22,670 nucleotides of DNA from RBG-16-64-43 sp035288225 (GTDB lineage: Bacteria > Chloroflexota > Anaerolineae > Anaerolineales > RBG-16-64-43). Position numbers and translations under genes: made by a program. Below the pieces are notes generated by a model. That model worked only from the letters and a program-made list of their open reading frames with translations, was not told where the DNA came from and searched no databases. Positions 9,437 to 20,383 of the stretch are shown one piece after another. Where the stretch lies: assembly GCA_035288225.1 (NCBI GenBank), contig DATEAT010000115.1:1-22670 (forward strand), given 5' to 3'. Every line of letters starts with the position of its first letter. Position 1 is the first letter of the stretch.

Positions 9437-10972
9437 ATGCCCCAACCCCTGGTCGAGTGCGTGCCCAATTTCTCCGACGGCCGACGGCCGGAAGTCATCG
9501 CGGCCATCCGTGAAGCCATCCGCACCATTGCCGGAGTGGTCGTTCTCGATACGCACAGCGACGCCGATCACAACCGCACGGTGCTCACCTTTGTCGCGCC
9601 GCCCGAGGCGGCGCTGGAGGCGGCGCTGGCCGGCACGAAACGCGCCGCCGAATTGATCGACATGACCCATCACATCGGAGCCCACCCGCGCATCGGCGCA
9701 ACCGATGTGATTCCCTTCATCCCGCTGCAGGGCATCACCCTTGGCGAGTGCGTCCAATTGGCGCGCAGGCTTGGGCGGCGCATCGCCGACGAGTTGGGCA
9801 TCCCGGTTTACTTGTACGAGGCCGCAGCCAGCCGCCCGGAGCGTCAGAGCCTGGAGGCGGTGCGCGAGGGGCAGATCGAGGCCCTGCGCACGGAGATCTC
9901 CACACGCCCCGACCGCGCGCCGGATTTTGGCCCTGCGCATATCGGCCCGGCCGGCGCTACCGTGGTCGGCGCCCGCGCGCCGCTCATTGCCTACAACCTG
10001 TACCTCGACACCGATCAACTGGAGGTGGCCCAACGCATCGCCCGCGCCGTGCGTCATGCCAGCGGCGGGTTGCGCTTCGTCAAGGCCATCGGCCTCTTGG
10101 CCGGCGGGCGGGCGCAGGTCTCTCTCAACCTCACCGATTACACGCAGACGTCGATGGCGCGTGTCACCGAGGCGGTGCGGCGCGAGGCCGAGCGCTACGG
10201 CGCGCGGGTTGTACGCAGCGAGGTGGTGGGCCTCTTGCCGCAAGCCGCGCTGGTGGATGCCGCCGCCTGGTATATGCAGATCGACAGCCTCTCCTCGCAG
10301 CAGCTCATCGAACACCGGCTGCAGGAACCGCAAACGGCCGCACGCCTCGCGCCTAATGAAACCGGGTTTCTCGACGCGCTGGCGGCCGGCACGCCGGCCC
10401 CCGGCGGCGGCTCCGCCGCGGCCCACGCGGCCGCCATAGCGGCTGCGTTGCTAGCCATGGTGGCGCGGTTGACAGTCGATCGCAAGAAGTATGCTGGGGT
10501 ACGCGAGGAGATGCTCAGCCTGCTGGCGGAGGTCGAGAGTCTGCGGCCGGCCTTGCAGTCTGCGGTGGATGAGGATGCAGCCGCCTTCGAGGCCGTGATG
10601 TCGGCTCGCCGCCTCCCCAAAGGCAGCTCCGAAGAGAATCTTGCCGCCGCGAAGGCGCTGCGCGCCGCCACTCTTCGCGCGGCCGAGGTGCCGTTGGAAG
10701 TCGCGCGCAGCGCCGCGCGCCTGCTCGAGCTGGCACTGTCGGCTGCCGAGCGCGCCAACGTCGCCACAATCACCGACGCCGGCAGCGCGGGCCACCTGGC
10801 CAACGCGGCGCTCCAGGCGGCGCTGCTCAATGTGCGGGTCAACGCCCTCTCGTTAGGCGATGACCCGCGGGCGCATGCGTTTTCGAGCGAGGCCGATCTG
10901 CTTCAGGCACGCGGCGCCGACCTGTTGGCCAAGATGCAACGGGCCGCACAGGCGCGAATGAGCGCAGGCTAG
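9437..10972 (+). CDS. ftcD: Bifunctional glutamate formimidoyltransferase / formimidoyltetrahydrofolate cyclodeaminase
   Basis: The N-terminal domain (about 1-300) transfers the formimino group of N-formiminoglutamate, from histidine breakdown, to tetrahydrofolate. The C-terminal domain (about 308-505) cyclises it to methenyl-THF with release of ammonia. Transferase motifs seen are ECVPNFSDGR (7-16), DTHSDADHNRTVLTF (38-52), HHIGAHPRIGATDVIPF (78-94) with the family's catalytic-histidine segment, and GATVVGARAPLIAYN (173-187). The cyclodeaminase part starts around FLDALAAGTPAPGGGSAAA (311-329). The 511-residue length fits the fused enzyme of animals and some bacteria. The ATG at 9437 has GAGAGGT about 5 nt upstream; the frame extends further upstream but crosses the promoter. 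No other histidine-utilisation gene is in the window. Confidence 0.95.
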   Translation: MPQPLVECVPNFSDGRRPEVIAAIREAIRTIAGVVVLDTHSDADHNRTVLTFVAPPEAALEAALAGTKRAAELIDMTHHIGAHPRIGATDVIPFIPLQGITLGECVQLARRLGRRIADELGIPVYLYEAAASRPERQSLEAVREGQIEALRTEISTRPDRAPDFGPAHIGPAGATVVGARAPLIAYNLYLDTDQLEVAQRIARAVRHASGGLRFVKAIGLLAGGRAQVSLNLTDYTQTSMARVTEAVRREAERYGARVVRSEVVGLLPQAALVDAAAWYMQIDSLSSQQLIEHRLQEPQTAARLAPNETGFLDALAAGTPAPGGGSAAAHAAAIAAALLAMVARLTVDRKKYAGVREEMLSLLAEVESLRPALQSAVDEDAAAFEAVMSARRLPKGSSEENLAAAKALRAATLRAAEVPLEVARSAARLLELALSAAERANVATITDAGSAGHLANAALQAALLNVRVNALSLGDDPRAHAFSSEADLLQARGADLLAKMQRAAQARMSAG

Positions 10973-10994
10973 GCCGACGGAGCGCTTGACGCCC

Positions 10995-12053
10995 ATGGGA
11001 TATCACGCGCGTCCGCTCGCTCAGCCCGTGCCGAGGAGAACCCTCGCCTCGCTCTGCGCTTCTTCCCTTCTCCTGGGCGCATGCGCCTTGGCCCAACCGA
11101 CGGCCACGACTCCCGCATCCCTTACGCCCGAGCTCACCCGCACGCTGGGTGCCACGAACTGCCCGCCCGGACAATGCGCAACCGCCACCCTCAATTCGCC
11201 GACCGCCGCGGCGACGGTCCCTGCGTCCGTGACGCCGATCCAGCCGGTCGCTACTCCCGCATGCTTCTTCCTGTCCCTCGAATGGCCGATTTCACAGCCG
11301 GGTGCCTCGATCGATGTCACCTACCGGTTCGGCTCGACGCAAGAGGGTCAACGCGAGCCGCACCACGGAGTCGAGATTCCCAGCCCTTCCGGCACGCCGG
11401 TCGTCGCACCGGCCGCAGGTCGCGTCGAGTTCGCCGGCCAAGATCGCGAGGAACAACTCGGCCCCTACACCGGCTTCTACGGGAACGTCGTCGTGCTGGC
11501 GCTCGACACGCTGCCGGCTGAGGGTCCTGTCTTCCTGCTTTTCGGCCATCTCTCTCAGATCGACGTGCACACCGGGCAATGGGTTGGTGCCGGCGAATCG
11601 CTCGGCCGGGTCGGCTCCTCGGGAGTCGCTATTGGCGCGCACCTGCACTTCGAAGTTCGCGCGGGCGCCAACCGCTACGCCTCCGCACTCAACCCGGAAT
11701 TGTGGCTTGTGCCGCGGCTGGCGGAGGGAGGCGCCGCGGGGGTGCTGGCGGGGCGCGCGGTGACTCGCTCAGGCACCCAGGCCCACGGGCAGCAGGTCAC
11801 CGTCCGCCGCCTGGATGACGGAACGAATGGGCCTCGCACCGTCTTCCTCGACACGTACGACTTAGAGGCCGACACACCGGGGAGCGACAGCCTGTTGCGC
11901 GAGAACTTCGTTCTCGCCGGCCTGCCGCCCGGCGACTACGAAGTGGCAGCCTTCTCGCCCTCGCTTCGCCAACAGCGAGTGCACGTCGCCGCAGGCGTCA
12001 TCACCTGGGTGGCGCTCGAGCCGGGCGAGGCGCCGCCGCCTTGTGTGCGATGA
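10995..12053 (+). CDS. M23-family peptidase-like lipoprotein
   Basis: This is a predicted exported lipoprotein of 352 residues. RRTLASLCASSLLLGAC gives a signal peptide with lipobox LGAC and lipidated C30. A Thr/Pro-rich linker follows to about residue 90. The M23 (LytM-type) domain is at about 115-240, with HHGVE (123-127), GHLS (H185) and HLH (216-218). In most M23 enzymes the first motif is HxxxD; here the aspartate is glutamate (E127), so zinc binding may be altered. Residues 247-352 resemble a carboxypeptidase-regulatory-like beta-sandwich (LPPGDYEVAAFSP). It could be a peptidoglycan endopeptidase, or a non-catalytic relative. An alternative TTG start at 10986 adds three residues. It sits 22 nt after ftcD and overlaps the next gene by ATGA. 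Confidence 0.85.
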   Translation: MGYHARPLAQPVPRRTLASLCASSLLLGACALAQPTATTPASLTPELTRTLGATNCPPGQCATATLNSPTAAATVPASVTPIQPVATPACFFLSLEWPISQPGASIDVTYRFGSTQEGQREPHHGVEIPSPSGTPVVAPAAGRVEFAGQDREEQLGPYTGFYGNVVVLALDTLPAEGPVFLLFGHLSQIDVHTGQWVGAGESLGRVGSSGVAIGAHLHFEVRAGANRYASALNPELWLVPRLAEGGAAGVLAGRAVTRSGTQAHGQQVTVRRLDDGTNGPRTVFLDTYDLEADTPGSDSLLRENFVLAGLPPGDYEVAAFSPSLRQQRVHVAAGVITWVALEPGEAPPPCVR

Positions 12054-12934
12054 GCACCGACGACGATGCGCCAGGCCGCATGCCGGCCTTGCGCGGTTGG
12101 CTGCGGCGAGCCCACCGGCCGCTGGGCCTCCCCACGCGCGGCAAGACCGCCTCCGGCCGCCTGCGCCGCGCCGATCAATTCCTAAGCCTGGCCTACCCTT
12201 TTACGCTGCGCAATCTGCACACGCCCATCGTCGACCTGGGCTTCGGCGCGTCGCCGGTCACCACGCTCGAAAGCCTGGAAGTCCTGCGAGTCCTGAACCC
12301 GTCATTGCGGCTGATCGGCGTCGAGATCGATCCCGACCGCGTGCGTGCGGCACTTCCCTTTGCGCAGGCGGGCCTCGAATTCCGGCTGGGTGGGTTCAAC
12401 TTGCCGCTCGGGGCGGATGAGACGGCCGGAGTCATCCGCGCAATGAATGTGCTGCGCCAGTATCCCGAGCACGAATATGCCCGCTCGGTTGCGCTGCTGG
12501 GCAGCTACCTCGCCCCGGCTGGGATTCTGCTGGAGGGGACGAGCGACCCGCCGGGCAACATGATGGCGTTCAACCTTTATGTGCGCGGCAGCGGACACTT
12601 GCTGCACGACGGCCTGGCGCTCATCGCCAACCTGCGGCGGCCCTTTTCTCCGCGCCAGTTCCAGGCCATCCTCCCCAAGAACTACATCCACCACCTCGAG
12701 CCGGGCAGCCCGCTGGATGCCTTCTTCGAGGCCTGGAGCGCATGTTGGCAGCGGGCGATCCAGACGCAGGTGCGCGATCCGCGCAGGCTCTTCGCCGAGG
12801 CTGCAGGCTGGCTGCATGAGGGGTACGGTTATCACCTCTCACCGCGGCCGAGCTTCTTGCGGCGCGGCATCCTGCTCCTGCATTCCGTCCCCGGCGAGGC
12901 CCAGGCTCCCCTGGTAATGGCTCACGAGCGCTGA
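12050..12934 (+). CDS. Class I SAM-dependent methyltransferase-like protein, substrate unknown
   Basis: The 294-residue protein has a Rossmann-type SAM-binding motif IVDLGFGASPVTT (60-72), followed by the acidic strand end VEID (91-94) and a later SYLAPAGILLEGTS segment. The N-terminal RPLGLPTRGKTASGRLRRAD stretch is basic. As I recall them, related uncharacterised proteins in actinobacteria share this plus the DLGFGASPVTT motif. No substrate-specific motif was recognised. The ATG overlaps the stop of the M23 lipoprotein (ATGA), so the two are probably translationally coupled. A function linked to the cell envelope is possible only by association. Confidence 0.75.
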   Translation: MSTDDDAPGRMPALRGWLRRAHRPLGLPTRGKTASGRLRRADQFLSLAYPFTLRNLHTPIVDLGFGASPVTTLESLEVLRVLNPSLRLIGVEIDPDRVRAALPFAQAGLEFRLGGFNLPLGADETAGVIRAMNVLRQYPEHEYARSVALLGSYLAPAGILLEGTSDPPGNMMAFNLYVRGSGHLLHDGLALIANLRRPFSPRQFQAILPKNYIHHLEPGSPLDAFFEAWSACWQRAIQTQVRDPRRLFAEAAGWLHEGYGYHLSPRPSFLRRGILLLHSVPGEAQAPLVMAHER

Positions 12935-12958
12935 CTACCGCAGCCTCGTCCTGGCAGA

Positions 12959-12998
12959 CAACAAGAAAGAGCCAGCGCGCCCTTTGGGGCGCGCTGGC
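12959..12998 (-). terminator. Intrinsic terminator of rpoC
   Basis: A perfect 12-bp GC-rich stem, GCCAGCGCGCCC (12971-12982) / GGGCGCGCTGGC (12987-12998), has a 4-nt loop. On the minus strand it is followed by TCTTTCTTGTTG, a U-rich tail. It lies 35 nt past the rpoC stop. On the plus strand the tail is not T-rich, so stopping of the opposing methyltransferase transcript would be weaker. Confidence 0.85.
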
Positions 12999-13033
12999 GT
13001 CATCTCGAGTGCGCAGGTTTCTGTAGGGCTGGG

Positions 13034-17254
<4,221 letters not shown>

Positions 17255-17321
17255 GCTACATCCTCCGGGGATGCTGGGCGCACGCCGATGCGGCGAACGC
17301 ATGTTCAATTTTAGCAGGCAA

Positions 17322-17364
17322 AGCGAAACCGGCGCGTGGGGCGGTGCCCAAGCGCGATTTCGCT
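17322..17364 (-). other. Hairpin in the rpoC leader
   Basis: The outer arms AGCGAAA (17322-17328) / TTTCGCT (17358-17364), then CGCG (17333-17336) / CGCG (17353-17356) and TGGG (17337-17340) / CCCA (17347-17350), can form a stem of about 15 bp with internal bulges. It lies within the predicted 124-nt leader of rpoC and ends about 67 nt before the start codon. Regulation of rpoC through it is only a possibility. Confidence 0.4.
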
Positions 17365-17384
17365 GGTTGGCTTCTGAAACTATG

Positions 17385-17413
17385 ATTATAGACCAAGCCT
17401 TCGGCACGGTCAA
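17385..17413 (-). promoter_or_regulatory. Strong sigma70-type promoter of rpoC
   Basis: On the minus strand TTGACC (17408-17413) is followed by a 17-nt spacer and a perfect TATAAT (17385-17390). The predicted start is near 17378, so the leader before the GTG is about 124 nt. This supports independent transcription of rpoC. Confidence 0.8.
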
Positions 17414-17475
17414 GATCGGGAATCGGCCGGAAACTCGGCCTTTCGCGCACGTCGCCCCCTGGCCGCAGGGCATGA

Positions 17476-17538
17476 GGCCGCGAGCGGCGGCCACCGGTGC
17501 GCCTCATCCATGCTCCAGCGGGCGAGCAAGCGCTCCCG
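17476..17538. other. Two hairpins between the metallophosphoesterase gene and the rpoC promoter
   Basis: GGCCGC (17476-17481) / GCGGCC (17487-17492) is a perfect 6-bp stem. CGGGCGAGC / GCTCCCG (17519-17538) is a 7-bp stem with bulged bases. Both lie within 70 nt of the stop codon of the minus-strand phosphoesterase gene. Neither is followed by a T-run, so termination here would need a factor or an atypical mechanism. Confidence 0.3.
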
Positions 17539-17542
17539 GCCG

Positions 17543-18490
17543 CTAGCCAGCCTCGTACGCGACGAATTCGATTTCGCTCGATCCGTCATCGTACAAGTCG
17601 ACCATGACATACCCCGGTTGGCAGTCGAGATAGGCGCCTTGCCACCAGTTGCCCGAGATCGCGCCATCACATGAATAGCGCACGCCCAAATATTCCACAC
17701 GGTCCACCTGATGCGCGTGCCCGCTCAAACACAGGCACACATTCGGGTGAGCCAGGAAGAGTTGCCGCAGCCGACCGGCATCGATGTGCATCCACGCGCC
17801 GGGCACAACCCAGTTGCCGCTCACGGCCAGATCGCCGTCGAAGAATTCACAGGCGCACAGAATCGGTATGTGCGAGGCAACGCACACGGGCGTCGCCGCG
17901 TCCGTCGCCACAAGCTCCGCCTCCAGCCAGGCGTACTGCTCCTCGTCCAATCTGCCGGTGTACGGTATTTCCGATTCGATTTCCTGCGGATGGGTGCTGT
18001 CGAGCACGATGAAACGCCATCCGCCGCTGGTGAATGCATAGTAGCGCTGGGCGAGTCCGAGGGCCTGCAACGCCATGCCTTTGCCGTACAACGGGTCCGT
18101 CGTATCGGCCTGCGGCAGCCCCCAGCCCCACACATCGTGGTTGCCGATTGCATGATAGACCGGAATGCGGCAAGTTTCGCGAATCACGGTGGCAAAGGTT
18201 TCCCAGCGGGCCAGGGCGTACTCCTTCGGGGTTGCCAGTCCGTCCATGATCGAATCGCCGGTGTTGAGTATGAAGTCTGGCGCCTCCTGCTGCGCGTGGA
18301 TGTGCCCGAAGGCCTGCGCCATACCCACGCGGGCGCGGCTTCGCGCTTCAACATGGATGTCGGTCACATGAGCCACGCGCAGCACGCGGGTGCGCCCCGC
18401 AGCAGGTCGCGCGCGACACCCGCTCAGGGCGGCGCCCGAGAGCAGCAATGAGCCACGCAGAAAATCGCGGCGCGAGATCGGCGTCTTCAT
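17543..18490 (-). CDS. Tat-exported metallophosphoesterase lipoprotein
   Basis: This is a calcineurin-like phosphoesterase of 315 residues. The N-terminus carries a twin-arginine motif SRRDFLRG (6-13), then a hydrophobic stretch and a lipobox LSGC with C25, so the protein is predicted to be exported folded and lipidated. The dimetal site motifs are D44 and H46 (TDIH), D79 (GD), N117 and H118 (GNHD), H207 and GHAH with H268 and H270. The set is complete, so the enzyme is probably active; the substrate is not known. The second of two adjacent ATGs (18490) is used because GAGG lies 6 nt upstream of it. It follows the Mog-like gene by 45 nt and may share its transcript. Confidence 0.88.
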   Translation of the reverse strand: MKTPISRRDFLRGSLLLSGAALSGCRARPAAGRTRVLRVAHVTDIHVEARSRARVGMAQAFGHIHAQQEAPDFILNTGDSIMDGLATPKEYALARWETFATVIRETCRIPVYHAIGNHDVWGWGLPQADTTDPLYGKGMALQALGLAQRYYAFTSGGWRFIVLDSTHPQEIESEIPYTGRLDEEQYAWLEAELVATDAATPVCVASHIPILCACEFFDGDLAVSGNWVVPGAWMHIDAGRLRQLFLAHPNVCLCLSGHAHQVDRVEYLGVRYSCDGAISGNWWQGAYLDCQPGYVMVDLYDDGSSEIEFVAYEAG

Positions 18491-18535
18491 CATGTGCCTC
18501 GCTTCAGGGGGGATGCCGTGGCCCAACCGTGCAGG

Positions 18536-19039
18536 CTAGGCCGACATCCGACGGTGACCGCCCTCAGCCTGCGGATGCTCCCGCAAGAGATCCACTGCGT
18601 GCTCGAGCACCGGCAGGATGGTCTGCAAGCTCTCACACGCGGCGCGTGGGCTGCCAGGCAAGTTGATGATCAGCGACCGTCGGCGGATGCCCGCCACACC
18701 GCGCGACAGCATGCCGTGCGGCGTCACCGCGAGCGACCCGGCACGCATCGCCTCGGCCAGTCCGGGGGCTTCCCGCTCGATCGCCTGCTGTGTCGCCTCG
18801 GGAGTCACATCGCGGGGCGCAAAACCGGTGCCTCCGGTGGTAAGGACCACCTCGGCCAGATCTTCATCGCACCACCGGCACAGCATGGCGCGGACGGCTT
18901 CGCGATCGTCTGCCACGACGGCCGTCTGCGTCACCTGCCAGCCACGAGCCTCCACCAGGGCGCGCAGTGCCGGCCCAGAGAGATCCTCGCGCTCGCCGCG
19001 CGCCGATCGATCGGATACAGTCAAGATGGCCACTCGCAC
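18536..19039 (-). CDS. MogA/MoaB-family molybdenum cofactor protein
   Basis: Proteins of this family adenylylate molybdopterin before molybdenum insertion, or are close relatives of that enzyme. The 167-residue protein has the N-terminal strand VAILTVSDRS (3-12), the signature TTGGTGFAPRDVTPEAT (67-83) and the LPGSPRA motif (127-133). The start is GTG at 19039, with AAGGAGAG upstream. The length fits MoaB/MogA and excludes the larger MoeA. No other molybdenum cofactor gene is in the window, so its partners lie elsewhere. Mog and MoaB cannot be told apart here. Confidence 0.9.
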   Translation of the reverse strand: MRVAILTVSDRSARGEREDLSGPALRALVEARGWQVTQTAVVADDREAVRAMLCRWCDEDLAEVVLTTGGTGFAPRDVTPEATQQAIEREAPGLAEAMRAGSLAVTPHGMLSRGVAGIRRRSLIINLPGSPRAACESLQTILPVLEHAVDLLREHPQAEGGHRRMSA

Positions 19040-19086
19040 GTGTATCTCTCCTTCGCCGCCCATTGGCGCAACGCCTTGGGCCGACG

Positions 19087-19092
19087 ATTGTA
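19087..19092 (-). promoter_or_regulatory. Weak -10-like element upstream of the MogA/MoaB gene
   Basis: TACAAT is read on the minus strand in the 95-nt gap before the gene, 48 nt from its GTG. No -35 box is visible. Nearby are a tandem GCGTCTC repeat (19099-19112) and a small hairpin TCTCGC / GCGAGA (19109-19126 region). The gap is large enough for a separate promoter, but the evidence is thin. Confidence 0.25.
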
Positions 19093-19134
19093 CGCTGCGC
19101 GTCTCGCGTCTCGCGCCTATGGCGAGAGGCACGC

Positions 19135-19941
19135 TCACCGGCCGGGTTGCACAGGCGCGGGCGCGCCACTCCACGCGCCGGTGCGCCCCTCCCAGAATGG
19201 GCAGACCTGCCGGAAACCAAGCGCCTCGTAAACGAGGAGTGCAGCGGCGTTCTTCTGATTGACGTTGAGGACGATGGTTGGGATGCCCAGCGCCAGAAGC
19301 GCCGCGGTCACTGCGCCGGTGGTGTGTCGGGCCAGCCTGCGCCCGCGACGATCGCGCCGCGTGTACACGTTGCCCACTGCCGCAACGCCAGTCTGCGCGG
19401 CCACCAGGTGGGTACCTGCGGCCGCGATCAGTTCCCCCTGCTCGTAGACCCCGTAGTAGACCCCTTGCTTCACCATCCACGGCGCGAAGAAGTCTGGCAC
19501 CTCGTGGTTCGCCTCGCCGTCCGCGAAGAGCGCGTGGAGCGCAGGCAGATCTTCCGCCCCAAGTCGCAACGCGCTCGGCACCTCTTCGTGAGCGAAGGCC
19601 GCCGGATCGAGCTGCAGGCGATTCATCGCCATCCGCTCCAGGATGGGGGCTTGCTCTGCAACCAGATCGATATGGGGGACGGGAATCGAGAGGTATGCAG
19701 AAGCAAGGCGGGGCAGCTCACGCAGAATGGCCTGCACCTCGGGGACTGGGCCGAGAGAGAAGAGGACCGGCGTGGCTTCGCGCCGATAGAGCAGTACCAC
19801 GGCCGGCGTGCGCGGCCCGGTCCAATACCATTCGCTGTGTTCGACAAACCCGGGAGTCAGGTCCCCCAGGGCATAGGCCGCCCATGGACGATCGGTTTCG
19901 AGGATTTCACGGACGGCGGCCAGGTCGTATGTGCGGGGCAT
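19135..19941 (-). CDS. GNAT-family N-acetyltransferase, two-part
   Basis: The 268-residue protein has a C-terminal GNAT fold (about 125-245). VGNVYTRRDRRGRRLA (189-204) corresponds to the acetyl-CoA-binding strand and loop, though the loop RRGRRLA departs from the usual RxxGxG/A. VLNVNQKNAAALLVYEALGF (224-243) is the typical closing segment. Residues 1-120 look like a diverged, possibly degenerate first GNAT-like half. The acceptor substrate is unknown. It starts with ATG 24 nt after the neighbouring GNAT gene, without a clear Shine-Dalgarno sequence. Confidence 0.85.
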   Translation of the reverse strand: MPRTYDLAAVREILETDRPWAAYALGDLTPGFVEHSEWYWTGPRTPAVVLLYRREATPVLFSLGPVPEVQAILRELPRLASAYLSIPVPHIDLVAEQAPILERMAMNRLQLDPAAFAHEEVPSALRLGAEDLPALHALFADGEANHEVPDFFAPWMVKQGVYYGVYEQGELIAAAGTHLVAAQTGVAAVGNVYTRRDRRGRRLARHTTGAVTAALLALGIPTIVLNVNQKNAAALLVYEALGFRQVCPFWEGRTGAWSGAPAPVQPGR

Positions 19942-19950
19942 ATCGAATAT

Positions 19951-19964
19951 CTGCCGCGCGGCAG
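19951..19964. repeat. 14-bp perfect palindrome between the two acetyltransferase genes
   Basis: CTGCCGCGCGGCAG is fully self-complementary and fills most of the 24-nt gap between the genes. It could fold in mRNA close to the downstream start codon or act as a protein site. It may also be chance in GC-rich DNA. Confidence 0.35.
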
Positions 19965-19965
19965 G

Positions 19966-20382
19966 TCAGCGCAGCACCTTGCCCAGGAGGGTAATCGCCA
20001 TCTCCTCCCAACCCAGGTTCTTGTAGAACTCGACGGCGGCGTTTCCGTCCATGACCAGCAGGTACGCCTTGTAACAGCCTTTGTCGCGCAGGCGCTGCTC
20101 CACCTCATCCATCAATTGCCGCCCGAGGCCGCGCTTCCGCTCGGCGGGGTCGACCGCCAGGTGATAAACCATGCCTCGGCGCCCGTCGAACCCGCCGATC
20201 ACCGTGCCGACGATGCGTCCCTCGGTCTCGGCCACCAGGAAGAGATCGGGGTCGCGCTCGACTTTTCGGGCGATTTCCTCGCGGGTATCGGAAGGGCCGA
20301 CGTGGACCCCCGGGCCAGAGCGCTGCCACAGGTCGAGTGCGCCTGGGTAATCGCTCGGGAACCTGAACTCGCGCAGCCGCAC
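19966..20382 (-). CDS. GNAT-family N-acetyltransferase (RimI/YpeA-like)
   Basis: This is a single-domain GNAT protein of 138 residues. VYHLAVDPAERKRGLGRQLM (72-91) contains the acetyl-CoA loop R82-K-R-G85-L-G87, and AAVEFYKNLGWEEM (115-128) is the characteristic C-terminal segment. The overall pattern is close to YpeA/RimI-type acetyltransferases, but the substrate cannot be read from sequence. The GTG start at 20382 begins one base after the stop codon of the PHP-domain gene, with GAGGAG just upstream, so tight co-translation is likely. Confidence 0.88.
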   Translation of the reverse strand: MRLREFRFPSDYPGALDLWQRSGPGVHVGPSDTREEIARKVERDPDLFLVAETEGRIVGTVIGGFDGRRGMVYHLAVDPAERKRGLGRQLMDEVEQRLRDKGCYKAYLLVMDGNAAVEFYKNLGWEEMAITLLGKVLR

Positions 20383-20383
20383 G

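Noticed and set aside
9128..10426. A 432-codon minus-strand frame opposite ftcD and overlapping sucC
   Set aside because: Both overlapped genes are clearly real, and the frame crosses their divergent promoters and shows no domain.
17255..17494. An 80-codon upstream extension of rpoC
   Set aside because: It runs through the rpoC promoter and leader; the GTG at 17254 has a strong GGAGG and matches the expected beta' N-terminus.
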